Below, piece by piece: positions 22,031 to 32,879 of a stretch of DNA of 64,000 nucleotides (positions are counted from its first letter, which is position 1; every line of letters starts with the position of its first letter). Made by a program: the position numbers and the translations under genes. Source of the DNA: Pterobdella sp. o SKG-2022 (taxonomy: Eukaryota > Annelida > Clitellata > Hirudinida > Piscicolidae); the NCBI GenBank assembly GCA_964035795.1, contig OZ038323.1:1163172-1227171 (forward strand), given 5' to 3'. The notes below the pieces were generated by a model, which was given only the letters and a program-made list of their open reading frames with translations, had not been told where the DNA came from and ran no database searches.

Positions 22031-23849
22031 TTCTGATATAAAAAAGTCAAGAGTATAACAAATTCTAGAACTTATTGATTGAAAGACGGTTATGACAAAA
22101 TCAACCCGAACATAGAAATTATTATTAACTTTCATTTTAAGTTTTTACAAAAAAACAGAAATTATGAATAAAAAAAATTGAAATTTTTTTAAACTATAGC
22201 ATTTGATAGAGATATAACAAACAAGATCGAATTAGCAGAACAAAGAATATATTGCAAGCTCCAATTCGTAAGCTAGATTACCGCAAGCACAACACTCTTG
22301 GATGAGCTATGTTGCAATAAATCGGCGAGGGAGTAAGGAAACGAAGGTTAATCTTTTGCTGTCTTCTGATTGACTACTAAAATTATGATTTTATTCGCAA
22401 ATTTCGAGAAAAACACTTATTAAAAGTTAATTTTTTGTTGTGATTTGATTGGTTGCTTCAAATTAAGATTTTCATTGCAAATTTTGAAAAAAATAATCAT
22501 TTTGTTTCAATTAACTATTTTTTTCGGATTTATACAAATTTTGGAAATTTTCAGCAACCAATCACAACACAGCAAAAAGATTAACATTTTGTTTTTTTAC
22601 CCTTTATACAAGATTAACAGACTCACCAAAATAAATCGTCGTTCTGAGCGTTTAACTCGTTCTTTTATAAAACAAAATTTTTTTAATAATTAAAAACTAA
22701 TGAATAATATCATCCAAATAAATGAGCTTTTCTATTTATTTTTTTATCAATCAATCAAATATGTTTTTGTGAGTTTGTCGCTTGTGTGTTTCGATTTGAC
22801 GTAACAGAATAATGAACGCTGAAACCTGCGATAGCATCACTCGTCGGCAACAGAGTTGTTATTTATTTATATATGTGGCAAAGTTGACAGTTTTTCAAAT
22901 TAATTTACTTTAATTCAAAGTTTTATATGTTACAATTCATATAACTTTTTGTTTTCACACAGCTTGTATTGACTTCAACGTCTTTGTGAAATTTTATGAC
23001 ATTTTTTATTGCATTCACCTGTTGTTGGGGCTTTCAAACTTTATTCCTCAAGATTCAGTAATTTATTTCAGTTGTATGATTATTTTATGAAATCATTGAT
23101 TGAATTTATTATTTGCAAAATTTTGTTTTTAAACCGTCTTTTTTTAAATTTCTCTCTTTCAAATTTTATATTTTTGAATGTTTTATTTTGGAACTGTTAT
23201 TCAAAAAATTTTTTCACTTTTTGAATTTTTTTTATTAAATTTGTAGTTTTCGGATTTTTTACTTTTTGTTAATTTTAAACTATTTTTGTTTTAAACGTTT
23301 CTAATAAACTGTTTACTTTTTACTTTATAATTCTTTCCTTTTAAAATCCACTTTCCAACGTTTTCCTCTTAAACTTTTTTTTTCAAATCTTTGAAAAACA
23401 ACTTTTTTACTTTTGTATCATCATATTCGAATTGATACTTTTTATTTTGGAATTTTTCACGTTTTAATTTTTTTCAATGGATACTTTGATATCAATATTC
23501 TTATTTCTGAAAACCACTTTTGAGGTCTTCAAAAATCTAAAAAAGTTTCAACGTGTGTGGATTTTGAATGCCTCTAATGCTTCATTATTGATACAAAAAC
23601 TTTCGAAATAATTGTTTGGTATGTTTTTATGCTCAGGTCTTGTTCAAAAAATACACCGATATTCAATTGAACTTGAAGAAATGGCGTGCTCATTTATTAC
23701 TTGGATTTGAGACTTGCATGTTTGAATTTTAGAACCAATAAGACGTTTACATCCAGCATTTACAATCTATTCTGTTCTTTCTTAAATATTTTTTTCTATG
23801 CTGGCATCATACGAAATTCCCGAACACTAAGAAAATAATCAACAATAAC
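22031..23849. other. AT-rich stretch with an inverted-repeat unit
   Basis: Mostly T-rich low-complexity sequence (notably 23000-23600) with no credible genes. It contains the inverted repeat listed at 22343-22592. Confidence 0.6.
22343..22592. repeat. inverted repeat, MITE-like
   Basis: About 40 bp at 22345-22385 (GGTTAATCTTTTGCTGTCTT...) is the imperfect reverse complement of 22548-22590 (CAGCAACCAATCACAACACA...GATTAAC). A third, direct copy lies at about 22425-22465. There is no transposase. It could be a small foldback/MITE. Confidence 0.5.
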
Positions 23850-23942
23850 ATAAATTGCAGTGTTAGTGGTTTGAGGTCAAGCCAGAAGTGAAACAAGGCT
23901 GGGTGATGTCAGCATTGCTTTTCAACCTCAACATTGACTGGG
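23850..23942 (+). mobile_element. LINE reverse-transcriptase fragment cut by gap
   Basis: The frame reads VKQGWVMSALLFNLNIDW-type sequence (motif B) and runs straight into the run of Ns. Confidence 0.6.
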
Positions 23943-24142
23943 NNNNNNNNNNNNNNNNNNNNNNNNNNNNNNNNNNNNNNNNNNNNNNNNNNNNNNNNNN
24001 NNNNNNNNNNNNNNNNNNNNNNNNNNNNNNNNNNNNNNNNNNNNNNNNNNNNNNNNNNNNNNNNNNNNNNNNNNNNNNNNNNNNNNNNNNNNNNNNNNNN
24101 NNNNNNNNNNNNNNNNNNNNNNNNNNNNNNNNNNNNNNNNNN
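23943..24142. other. assembly gap (200 N)
   Basis: Exactly 200 Ns, probably a nominal gap size. It lies about 270 bp upstream of lectin gene 2, so part of that gene's distal upstream region may be missing. Confidence 0.99.
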
Positions 24143-24214
24143 TAGTTGAAATGTTTGCGACGTCAGTAAGTTTCTCCATAAAGCATATTGTTTGTTTCTA
24201 TTATATTCAGTAAG

Positions 24215-24408
24215 TTAAGTTACTTTTATAATCATCAATTCGTATTTCATTCTTTCGACACGACAGCAAACTTTAAAAATTATTAAATGTCTATAAAACT
24301 GTCAATATAATAAGCTTCAGACGTGGTTTGTCTATGAAACCGATATAAAATCATTTTTTCTCAGATTGGTAAACTATTTCGTTGTTTCAGAAGAAGATTT
24401 TTGAAAAA
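24215..24408 (+). promoter_or_regulatory. promoter region of lectin gene 2
   Basis: A TATAAAA box lies at 24344-24350, 59 nt upstream of the ATG, and TCAGATT at 24361 could be an initiator. The last about 170 nt before the ATG match the gene 1 promoter almost base for base. Confidence 0.7.
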
Positions 24409-24980
24409 ATGAAATTATCTCTAGTTTTTTTTTCTTTCTTGAGTCTGTGGGTTCAGTGCCAGTCAGGTAGCTTATCTTATAAAATATTCCCATTCGAATT
24501 GTTTAAAATCAAAATCACTTTTTGAAATTAAAGTTTACAAATCTTCCAGCTTGTCCAGGCAATTATGAGAATTTTGATGGCAGGTGTTACTTGTATCAGT
24601 CACAACAAATGACATGGCAAAACGCTCAAAATAGTTGTGAAGATACTAATGGTTACTTAGCAACTGTCAAAGATCAACAAGACCAAGATGCTTTGAGCAA
24701 AGCAAAAAACAAATGGAGTGCTGGAGCTTCTCCATGGGTTGGTGGAATTGTTTGCATGAAGGAAACTTATATGTTCAGAGGAGTCTCAAGGTCAGGGTTT
24801 AAGCCATCGGATTGTGATATGCCTGAATATTGCGAATACACCTACACGAATTGGGCAAAAAACCAACCCGACTTCTACAAAGATCAAGAATACTGCATTC
24901 ACTTTTTCTATGATAATACTTGGAATGACAATTCTTGTAGTGCCAGATTGCCTAGCATATGTGAAACTGCTGCCCTTTGA
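24409..24980 (+). CDS. secreted C-type lectin-like protein, gene 2
   Basis: Exons 24409-24466 (58 nt) and 24550-24980 (431 nt, TGA), separated by an 83-nt intron identical in sequence to that of gene 1; 162 residues. It has the same signal peptide (one change, Ala6Val) and CTLD layout: Cys21/32/49, a PWVGG core at 81-85, Cys88/108/114, QPD at 125-127, Cys135, WND at 144-146, Cys149, Cys157. Compared with gene 1 there are about four changes before residue 72 and about thirty after it, concentrated around the QPD loop (120-141) and after WND (148-154). Both calcium-site motifs are intact. It is head-to-head with gene 1, about 9.9 kb between start codons. Predicted secreted; ligand unknown. Confidence 0.94.
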
Positions 24981-25144
24981 ATTATATTAAATTTGCGAAA
25001 CAGTATGAAACATTACTGAATTAACTCACTTGAATTTTATTGGAGTAGGGTTCATATAAATTAGCAAAAAGATTTTTGTTGTTTGCATTTTTTAGAAAAT
25101 TTTCATTATTATTACAAAACTTTTGTTTTGAGTTAAAACATAGT

Positions 25145-25470
25145 TAAGAATTAAAAAAAAAAATAAGAACAAGAATAAAAGAGTTTTTTCCACGAAGCTC
25201 TCTCTTTTGCCATTATTCGCAGTTTCAACAAGTCTTCGTGACTATCGAGCATTATGTTTCGTTCTTTCAGGTTTTTTCTTAGCGCAGTTGGTAAAGTCGT
25301 TTTTGGTCTGCCCGTCAGAGGTTTTGATGTAGCTAAGATGTAATTATTCATAGCTCTTTGCACCGGCGTATTAGGTCCCAATCTCAAGATGTGACCAAAT
25401 AAAGTGAACCTGCAGTAAGCGATGGTCTGACTCAGTTCTTGTGTTTTTGTTGTTATGTATAGCAAACAAA
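25145..25470 (-). mobile_element. LINE C-terminal fragment
   Basis: An open minus-strand frame reads TLFGHILRLGPNTPVQRAMN, TGRPKTTLPTALRKNLKERN and ASWKKLFY. It is closely related to the C-terminus of the LINE at 36.9-39.6 kb (LLGHILRLSPDSSSQKSMDA, TRGRPKTTIVSVLQNDLKSL). 5'-truncated copy directly behind lectin gene 2. Confidence 0.8.
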
Positions 25471-25924
25471 CTCATTGCCACACACCCGTCTCCACTTTGT
25501 GGGCTTCAGTTGTTAGGCCACCTTTTGTAACCTTCCAAGTCACTTCCTTAAAAGTTCTCATGATGTTTATTTATTTTTAGATTGGCTCATTCACCGTCGG
25601 CTGCTCCAAATAAGTCTAAGCTCATAACCACAAAAAAATGTCTCATGTAACTGACACTACTCTTGAAATAAGCTGATTGAACAGTTCAGGCTTTTTGTTT
25701 CCACACTTTATTTTGAGAGAAACTTGAAGTCTTTTTTGTATTTTTTGGCAAATAGGCATTTTTATAATAGTTCGAAAAACTTTAGAATTTATTTTTCGTA
25801 TAATGATTATGTGGCTTAAAAACTTCTAAAGTTAACGCTAATATAATCTTATTCGTAGTTTTAATGTTGTGTGGTATTTATATTTTTTTTCCACCTAGAT
25901 TAAACCTTTTGCTGCAAAGGTAGC
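25471..25924. other. non-coding stretch
   Basis: No feature seen. Confidence 0.5.
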
Positions 25925-26015
25925 AAAAACACACTGTGGAACAAATGTTGTCAACCCAACACGGTTTCAAACTCGGTAACTTTGAATAATTAGTTGAATT
26001 CTCAAAATGAAGAGT
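25925..26015 (-). mobile_element. tRNA-derived SINE, copy 3 (degenerate head)
   Basis: TTGTCAACCCAACACGGTTTC...GAATAATTAGTTGAATTCTCA aligns with the SINE head at 11650-11705 (minus orientation) with many substitutions. The B box is decayed. An old copy. Confidence 0.6.
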
Positions 26016-26254
26016 TTTTTAGATAGATCGATGAGTTATAAAAAATTTGTATTTAATAATTTTTCAAAAACATCATTATCAATATTTTGAAAATAATTTT
26101 AAAATAACTATATGAAGTGCAGCATTTTTCTGAAGTTATCTATTTAAAAACTGCCAAAAAAATTGTTTTTAAAAAAAATTTTTAGAGAGAATAGTTACAA
26201 AATTTTTATTTCCATTTATCGTGTTAGAGCGTTATAGAATAAATATTAAAGGAT
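26016..26254. other. non-coding stretch
   Basis: AT-rich; nothing recognised. Confidence 0.5.
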
Positions 26255-26960
26255 GTTATCATGGAAGTTCCCAACGTCTTTATACTTGATAATGCGAGTT
26301 CAAATTACAAAAAGTTTTGCATTATTATCCAGTTAATAAAAGTAATGATAATGTAGCATTCTACACAAATAAGACCAAAGCTTGGAAACACCTCATGTAC
26401 AAAAGGTAACTCCAATAAGATGCAATTTGAAGGTGTGGACAAACTTCTCTGTGGCTGCGATACATCCAAAACTTACATTAGACAGACCAAGATAAACATA
26501 AAAACAAAGAAGCAACAGCACAAAAAGGCGTTTCTCCAACAAAACCCTTGGAATCAGCAAACAAACCCATATTATTAATAAAAACAGAAGTTATTTTAAA
26601 AAACGAAATCAACTACATTATAAACAACTTTGAAGACAATGGGTATAACAAAAAAATACTTAAAAACACCACAAAAACGTACACACAAAAGAAACTAACG
26701 ATGTCTAAAGAAGCAAATTATAAAAATAGACTAAGAAGCTCAAAAACAAAAGTTGCATTGACAAATGATGAAAATATAAAAAAACAACAACAAAGCCACA
26801 TATCATGGGCTTCTAACCCTTATATTCCATATTTGATTCAACAACTTGGAAAAATTTTCATAAAACACGACATTTCCTTCCATAGCTCTTCTGGGCTCAA
26901 ATTGGGAGACGTACTATGCTCAATTAATAAATCGAAACATAAAAAAATGACGATGAAATA
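26255..26960 (+). mobile_element. Penelope-like element, rearranged fragments
   Basis: Two PLE pieces are joined in the wrong order. About 26430-26545 reads LLCGCDTSKTYIRQTKINIK, an eroded GIY-YIG endonuclease start (usually YIGQT). It is followed at 26548-26960 by the connector between reverse transcriptase and endonuclease (NEINYIINNFEDNGYNKK, SSGLKLGDVLCSINKSKHKK). The connector is nearly identical to 56985-57125, except that copy lacks about 220 bp present here between GAAGCAAAT and TAATAAATCG. No reverse-transcriptase core is present here. Confidence 0.8.
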
Positions 26961-27004
26961 AATTGAACCAATAATGTTAAAAATAACCCTTATGTTACTC
27001 AAAT

Positions 27005-27060
27005 ACTATGACGATCATTAGATCGACCTTAAATGGGGTTTCAGTTGTACAATTGACAGT
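27005..27060 (-). repeat. SINE tail fragment
   Basis: GATCATTAGATCGACCTTAA...TTTCAGTTG matches the 3' tail of the SINE at 11562-11725 (GATCATTTGATCGCCCTTAT...TTTCGGTTG) in the same orientation. Confidence 0.55.
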
Positions 27061-27079
27061 CCAAGTCCAATTTTATTTT

Positions 27080-30000
27080 GCACATAACTTAGAGAAGCGG
27101 GCCTTGACTAAAACTATCGAAGATCAAAGAGCAAACGTTATCATTCGTTTTAGTATTGCACATCCAGCGAATCATGGAAAGGTCGTTTTGTCTAAAGCAG
27201 TTTAAGGTGGAGACTGTTACGGGCCATGTTTCAGCAGCATGTAATATAGCTCTTTTGACACAGGTTGAATACACACGGTCTTTGGTTAATAATGATAAAT
27301 GACGATTAGCAAAGAGTGGAAGAAGTTGGCGAAATTTAACCCAGGCACACTAACAACGTTCTATTGAAGCAAGCTCACATCCACCACCTGCAGATAACAT
27401 ATCTTCAAGATAGCAGAACTTTGGGACAACTAACAGTTTTTCATCACCAATCATCACTTCCTTTGCTAATCTCCCATCAACAAACCTTGCTGTACCAAGG
27501 CAACGAGCGCATCGGAAGTCAAGATCCGAAGTTAGAGAGTCTTTTATGCCGCTGCATTTCTTGTGTACCCATTGTCTGCAGCCTTCACACTGAATAGCAT
27601 TTCTACCCACACTTGCTTGGCATACATCAGAAGAATACTTCCCAGATTTTTCCAACACATCAAAGTTCGAACCAGAACTCATAAGCTTTGTTTTACCCAT
27701 GTTCACCCTCAAACCTTTTTTTTCCATCTCTGATCTCCATGTTCTCAACTTCGTTAATAGTTCATCCATGAACTGAGCACTTACCATAAAGTCGTCAACC
27801 TGTACGAAACTCCATAGATAAAGCTTCCAGCACAATAAAAAAAGTAATTTACTAAGAACAGAACCTTGATAGACACCTACCCGGACCTCAAACGAGTTGC
27901 TATACTCATCACTAACTCTCACCCTATTTCTCATTTCCTTGTACAAGGATTGTACAATTCTCACAAGCCATAAAATTTCATTTTTCGCATACTCCACCAA
28001 ATCACTTCTTGTGGCACTCTGTCAAAGGCTTTCTCCAGATCAATGAATGCTAAGACGAGGGGCTACCAGCAATCAGATGCTTTTCCTGTAACTGAAGGAA
28101 AATAAATATGGCATCAGTTGTACCCTGACCTCGCATAAAACCACATTGCATATCATTAATCACCATTCTCTGTCTGATAAAACCTTCCACTACACGTTCC
28201 AAAACCTTCATAACCTGATCAATTAGCTTCAAACCCCTATAGTTAAACCTGTTTAAAGCATCACCTTTACCCTTATATACACTGACTATGTGACTATGTG
28301 ACTTTTTTGCCACTCAGACGGTATACGGTTCTCAAAGATGAGGTCTTCAATGAGATCTCGAATCATACTAGCACTACTTGAACCTGCGGCCTGGAGCATT
28401 TCAGCAACAATACCTGAAAGACCCGCTGCTTTCCCAAGGCTCGCCTTATTAGTTGCCTTTCTAACCATTGCTGTAGTGATAGGTTCGCTGGTACCATCCA
28501 CGGGATAGACTTCGAACAAACCACCTGGATTCCATGAAAACTCCAAATTGAGAAAGTGCATATAAAGCTCTCTCCATGCTTCTTTTTCGGAATCAGCATC
28601 CAGGGACATTTGGCCATTATTAGTTCTCACCGGTTTATCTCCAATGACGTCCTGGATCTCTCGCCGCATTTGCTTAGCCAGTCGATATATCTCAACAGAT
28701 CTGGGATTAATTTGTTTGAACGCAATCTTCTCAGCATCAGTTTTGGCTATGTGCACAGCAAAGTTGGATGCACGTTTAGCAGCCTGATAAGCATCTCTGT
28801 GTCCTCCTGTTTTCCATAATTTAAAGCATTTGCGTTTGTGGGACACAGCTTGCTGCATCTTGTCATTCCACCACCAAGTCTGCCTCTTCCAGGTATGTTT
28901 TGCAGAGACTCCACAAACCTGTTTTGTAGCATTTATCAAATTGTTTTTCAGGTACTTCCAACGTTCACCCAGTTTTACCAGTTTCATTTTCTTGGATTAA
29001 TGCATTGAAAAAATTAGAAAATTCAACTTGATTTCCAAAGTCTCTTAGCTTCCAGCCTTTTGTAGGAGGAACAAACCTTTTTTTGGGGTGAGAATGAGTG
29101 CAAACCTCGAAGTTACCGACAACCAGTCTATGCTGTGTTGCACATTCCTCCCCAACAATGACTTTCACATTAGATACCATTTTTCTAAAACTTCTTTTAT
29201 ACAATATGTAGTCAATTTGGGTTTTACAATCTCCTGGCTGGTATGTAACCAGATGTTCAAATTTCTCCTTGAACCTGGAGTTACCAACAACCAGCTCATT
29301 GGCAATAGCAAATTCCAGCAGTCTTTCACCTTCATGGTTTCTTTTTTCCAAAGCCTGTCCACCATGCACATTCTCAAAAGCAATAGAGCGTGATCCTATA
29401 TGGCCAATCCAGTCTCCACTTATGATTAGCTGTTCCGAAGATGAAACTCTAGCTATGGTGGATTGAAGCGCATAATAGAATTGATCTTTTACACTCTCAC
29501 TAAGGTTAGCTTGAGGTGCATAAGCACTCACAAAAACAAACACAACTGATCCAACTACAATTCGAATGAAAATGGTTCTATCTGAGACTAATCACTTCAA
29601 AAATTGGCTCCCACCACTTTTCAGCCAGTAGAATTCCTAAACCACAAGGCCCCTCATCACTCCCACAACCAAAATACTTATATCAAGAGTCTCTACCTGC
29701 AATAAGTTTAAGGCCAACAAGTCTCTTGTAAACAACACAAATCGACTCTCCTCCTCGACATGGTTTTCACCATTTTAAAAGCCTTCTCTCTCATCGAAAC
29801 AACATTTAAAGATCCGACTCGAAAAGGACTTTCATTAACTGTGTGGCAATTTTTCTTGAAGGATGCCTTTCCTTCCAACAACTCTTTTTCAGATTTGTCT
29901 TCTTTTTTCTGGCTGGACCTGCAATTATTTTTAAAACTCTTACTGTAGTTATTGATATTTTTATTTAACCTATTACTATTATATATATTACTCCTGATGT

Positions 30001-30095
30001 TTAAATAAAAAACTTGGCGTTTCACTTGACGCGAGGGAAGATTAGTATAATGGGATAAGCTTAACAAAAAATCTCTAGAGAATGACATTTTACGT
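27080..30095 (-). mobile_element. near-complete LINE with PHD-like finger
   Basis: Minus strand, 5' to 3'. Start of the endonuclease: FRVGSLNVVSMREKAFKMVK and RRRVDLCCLQETCW (about 29870-29710). The endonuclease continues at 29543-28965 with SAYAPQANLSESVKDQFYYA, GDWIGHIG, TQIDYILYKRS and ATQHRLVV. Then the linker and reverse-transcriptase start (28987-28286) with WWWNDKMQQAV and GKAAGLSGIVAEML. VYKGKGDALNRFNYRGLKLI lies at about 28270 and DMQCGFMRGQGTTDAIF at about 28140. GVYQGSVLSKLLF is at about 27880, followed by VNMGKTKLMSSGS and a PHD-like finger (CEGCRQWVHKKCSG...FRCARC, about 27560). The C-terminal end (27090-27270) has AETWPVTVSTLNC. The finger has lost its first cysteine and the frame is broken several times, so it is inactive. 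Confidence 0.9.
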
Positions 30096-30139
30096 AAAAA
30101 GTATTTTGAAATAAATATAATTTAATTAGATAAATACGA

Positions 30140-30838
30140 GTATACAGTTTTTAAAATATCGCTTACGTCTTATTTCTTTCTGAAATCTGAGTATCGTGTT
30201 TACTGTAGGTTGTGTGGAGCTGAAATGGTCACTGTAGTATTCGCCAAACCGATCTGCAACGCGCTGTTTGTCGTAAGATAGAGAGCCATTTTCTTCTTTG
30301 ATGCAAGGTAATTTCTTTTTCCCCATGTCAATCTTTCATTGCATCTTTGATGTTTTCATTTTTATCAATGGTATGCAGTAGTTGTTTCTCATTAAAAATG
30401 TCAATGTAATTTTGTACTGCTTGACGCGTAATTTTGCATAGTTCTGCGTATTCGACTTTTGTGATCGCTATGCCAAACTACTTATGTGTTTTTTAGTTTA
30501 TTCAGTAGAAACTTTGTTGCTGGCAATAGTTTGTCGATTTTTTCTTTTTTAATTTTCTCTGCAACTTTGAGTGCCCCTGTGTTTATTGAGTCTGTTATTT
30601 TTGCTTCTAAGGTGTCTATCGAGTCGCTTAGATTAAGACTCTTAAACTTGTTTTACAGTTGTATTTCGAATTCTTGTTTGTGTGCACTTAAGTTTTGGGG
30701 ATGGGGTCGTTTGTTGCGTCTTAACATTCGTAAACGCTCCAGCTTGAATTTATTGACAGTTTGGCTCTTAATAATCTATGTTAGCTTCCGGCTTGTTCGC
30801 TTCTTTTTGGAATTTGGATTTTAATAACTCTTGTTGTT
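30140..30838 (-). mobile_element. LINE endonuclease-to-polymerase linker fragment
   Basis: On the minus strand the frame GKKKLPCIKEENGSLSYDKQ continues RVADRFGEYYSDHFSSTQP (30126-30326), the typical segment between endonuclease and polymerase. Decayed linker sequence lies upstream to about 30830. No catalytic motifs are present. Confidence 0.65.
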
Positions 30839-30843
30839 GCTCA

Positions 30844-31436
30844 AGATACAGCCAGTCTTACCTGAAGATGCAGCCAGTCTTACCTGAAGATACAGCCAGT
30901 CTTACCTGAAGATGCAGCCAGTCTTACCTGAAGATACAGCCAGTCTTACCTGAAGATGCAGCCAGTCTTACCTGAAGATACAGCCAGTCTTACCTGAAGA
31001 TGCAGCCAGTCTTATCTGAAGATGCATCCAGTCTTACCTGAAGATGCAGCCAGTCTTACCTGAAGATACAGCCAGTCTTACCTGAAGATGCAGCCAGTCT
31101 TACCTGAAGATGCAGCCAGTCTTACCTGAAGATACAGCCAGTCTTACCTAAAGATACAGCCAGTTTTACCTGAAGATGCAGCCAGTCTTACCTGAAAATG
31201 CAGCCAGTCTTACCTGAAGATGCAGCCAGTCTTACCTGAAGATACAGCCAGTCTTACCTAAAGATACAGCCAGTTTTACCTGAAGATGCAGCCAGTCTTA
31301 CCTGAAGATACAGCCAGTCTTACCTGAAGATGCAGCCAGTCTTACCTGAAGATACAGCCAGTCTTACCTGAAGATACAACCAGTTTTACCTGAAGATGCA
31401 GCCAGTCTTACCTGAAGATACAGCCAGTCTTACCTA
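30844..31436. repeat. 22-bp minisatellite, about 27 copies
   Basis: Tandem units built on CAGCCAGTCTTACCTGAAG followed by AT and A or G. Over much of the array, units ending GATA and GATG alternate, giving a 44-bp higher-order period. A longer variant block (ACCTAAAGATACAGCCAGTTTTACC) appears twice, at about 31145 and about 31255. Confidence 0.97.
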
Positions 31437-31799
31437 AATTAATTGATTTAATGTTTTTTAATAAAGTTTTACTCAAGTATTAATCAGAAATTGGAATTGT
31501 TTTATTTAGAATTTGAATTTGAATTCATCTTAGTCAACACGTGTAGATTTAAAGTTGTCGCCCAAAAAATTTATAATAACCATCTTTGAAATAAATTCAA
31601 TAATAATTTAGAGATATTACGCTAATTTCTTTTTGTTATATTTCAGAAAAATGAGTTACCCAAAAGATTTTTTTACTAAGCTCAAAAAATAATCACGATG
31701 TCCCTTTTCGTTTAGTAAGACGAAAAATCTTTCATTTAAAAATAAAGTAAGCGGCTCTAAAAGAGACTTTCAGGCCTAACAAAGACAAAAATTCATCTA
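31437..31799. other. non-coding stretch
   Basis: Nothing recognised. Confidence 0.5.
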
Positions 31800-32645
31800 A
31801 ATTCCTCCCCAACCCGTTATTGCTAAGCGTGGAGAGTACCGGCAAACACCTCAAAACATGACCACAATAACAAACCATCAGTCCCCAGTCTTGAAAATGT
31901 TCGGTACTGGAACCTACAATTGTAAGTCATTGAGAATGGACTCCAAAGTAACAGAGTTAGAAAAAACACTTGAAGAAATAAAATGGTCGATAATTGGCCT
32001 TAGCGAAATACATAGAGCAGGTCAAGGAAGTATAACATTACCTTCGGGAAATGACTTATACTACTCAAGTAATTCAACAAAGAAACATGGAAAAAGTTTT
32101 ATGGCTACAAAAACATTAGTTGAAAATTTTACAGGTCTTAGAGGTATCTCAATTCGAATCGACGAACTAACAGTGCAAATCAACAAAACGACTCGAACCC
32201 AACTAATACAGGTTTATATGCCCACTTGGAGAAATTCCGACGAAGAAGTAGAATTAATATACGAAAATGTGAATAACTTATTACAAGAAAAAAGTGCACC
32301 AATAATCATCGTCATGGCGGATTTTTAGGCAAAAATCGGCATAGAAAAGTCAAACGAGCAGTGTACAGGCAACTATGGAAGCGGTTTGAGAAATACAAGA
32401 AGGCAAATGATCATCAATTTCGCGCAGTATAACTCGTTAAAAAAAATAAACACGCTGTACAAAAAACAAACTAATCGCAGATGGACTTGGGTCTCACCTA
32501 ACGGCGAAACTAAAAACGAAATTGACTATATACTATCAAATAAACCATCATTATTTACTAATGCTTCAGTAATAAACCAATTCAACACAGAAAGTGACCA
32601 CAGATTGTTCATCATATTAATATTAAAATCACCACTAATTATAAT
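31800..32645 (+). mobile_element. LINE apurinic endonuclease domain, interrupted
   Basis: The plus strand encodes an APE-type endonuclease: GTYNCKSLRMDSKVTELEKT, EEIKWSIIGLSEIHRAG, LIQVYMPTWRNSDEEVE, DF*AKIG (the usual GDFNAKIG, with TAG at 32326-32328), RRWTWVSPNGETKNEIDYIL and NTESDHRLF. The frame ends at the LTR boundary at 32646, so the Ty3/gypsy element appears to have landed in or joined to this LINE. It belongs to the same lineage as 36.9-39.6 kb. Confidence 0.85.
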
Positions 32646-32879
32646 TGTTGTATCTTGTATTGTGTGTGGGTTCACAACTAAACAAATAGACTTTTATTAA
32701 CAAGATAGAAGCACTTCACTAATCAGAGTAACTAACGATAATAACTAGAATACGAATCAACCAAATTTCATTGCGCACACAGAGTAAATGTCAAAGCTTA
32801 TATATATATAAGTGCGTAGTCACTTCTTGCAGACATATACGAGTTTCTATATACTAATAACGGAAAATTACCCACAACA
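32646..32879 (-). mobile_element. Ty3/gypsy long terminal repeat (3' LTR)
   Basis: Read on the minus strand, this 234-bp unit begins TGTTGTGGG and ends ATACAACA (TG...CA ends). It contains a TATATATATATAAG promoter box and an AATAAA signal near its 3' end. A polypurine tract (complement of CCTCCCCCCCCTTAAC, 32880-32895) adjoins its internal side, as expected for a 3' LTR. No 5' LTR is in the window. Confidence 0.85.

Noticed and set aside
23009..23224. Phe/Leu-rich open frame
   Set aside because: Chance frame in T-rich DNA.
23928..24179. Open frames spanning the run of Ns
   Set aside because: Created by the assembly gap; only a short LINE fragment on the left is real.
24522..24980. Apparent single-exon lectin starting MKLKFTNLPACPG (also at 13980-14438 and 40913 on)
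   Set aside because: That ATG lies in the intron. A conserved signal-peptide exon with matching donor and acceptor precedes each copy, so the intronic start is not used.
30844..31436. CRISPR-like array
   Set aside because: Contiguous 22-bp tandem units with no unique spacers, in a eukaryotic context.
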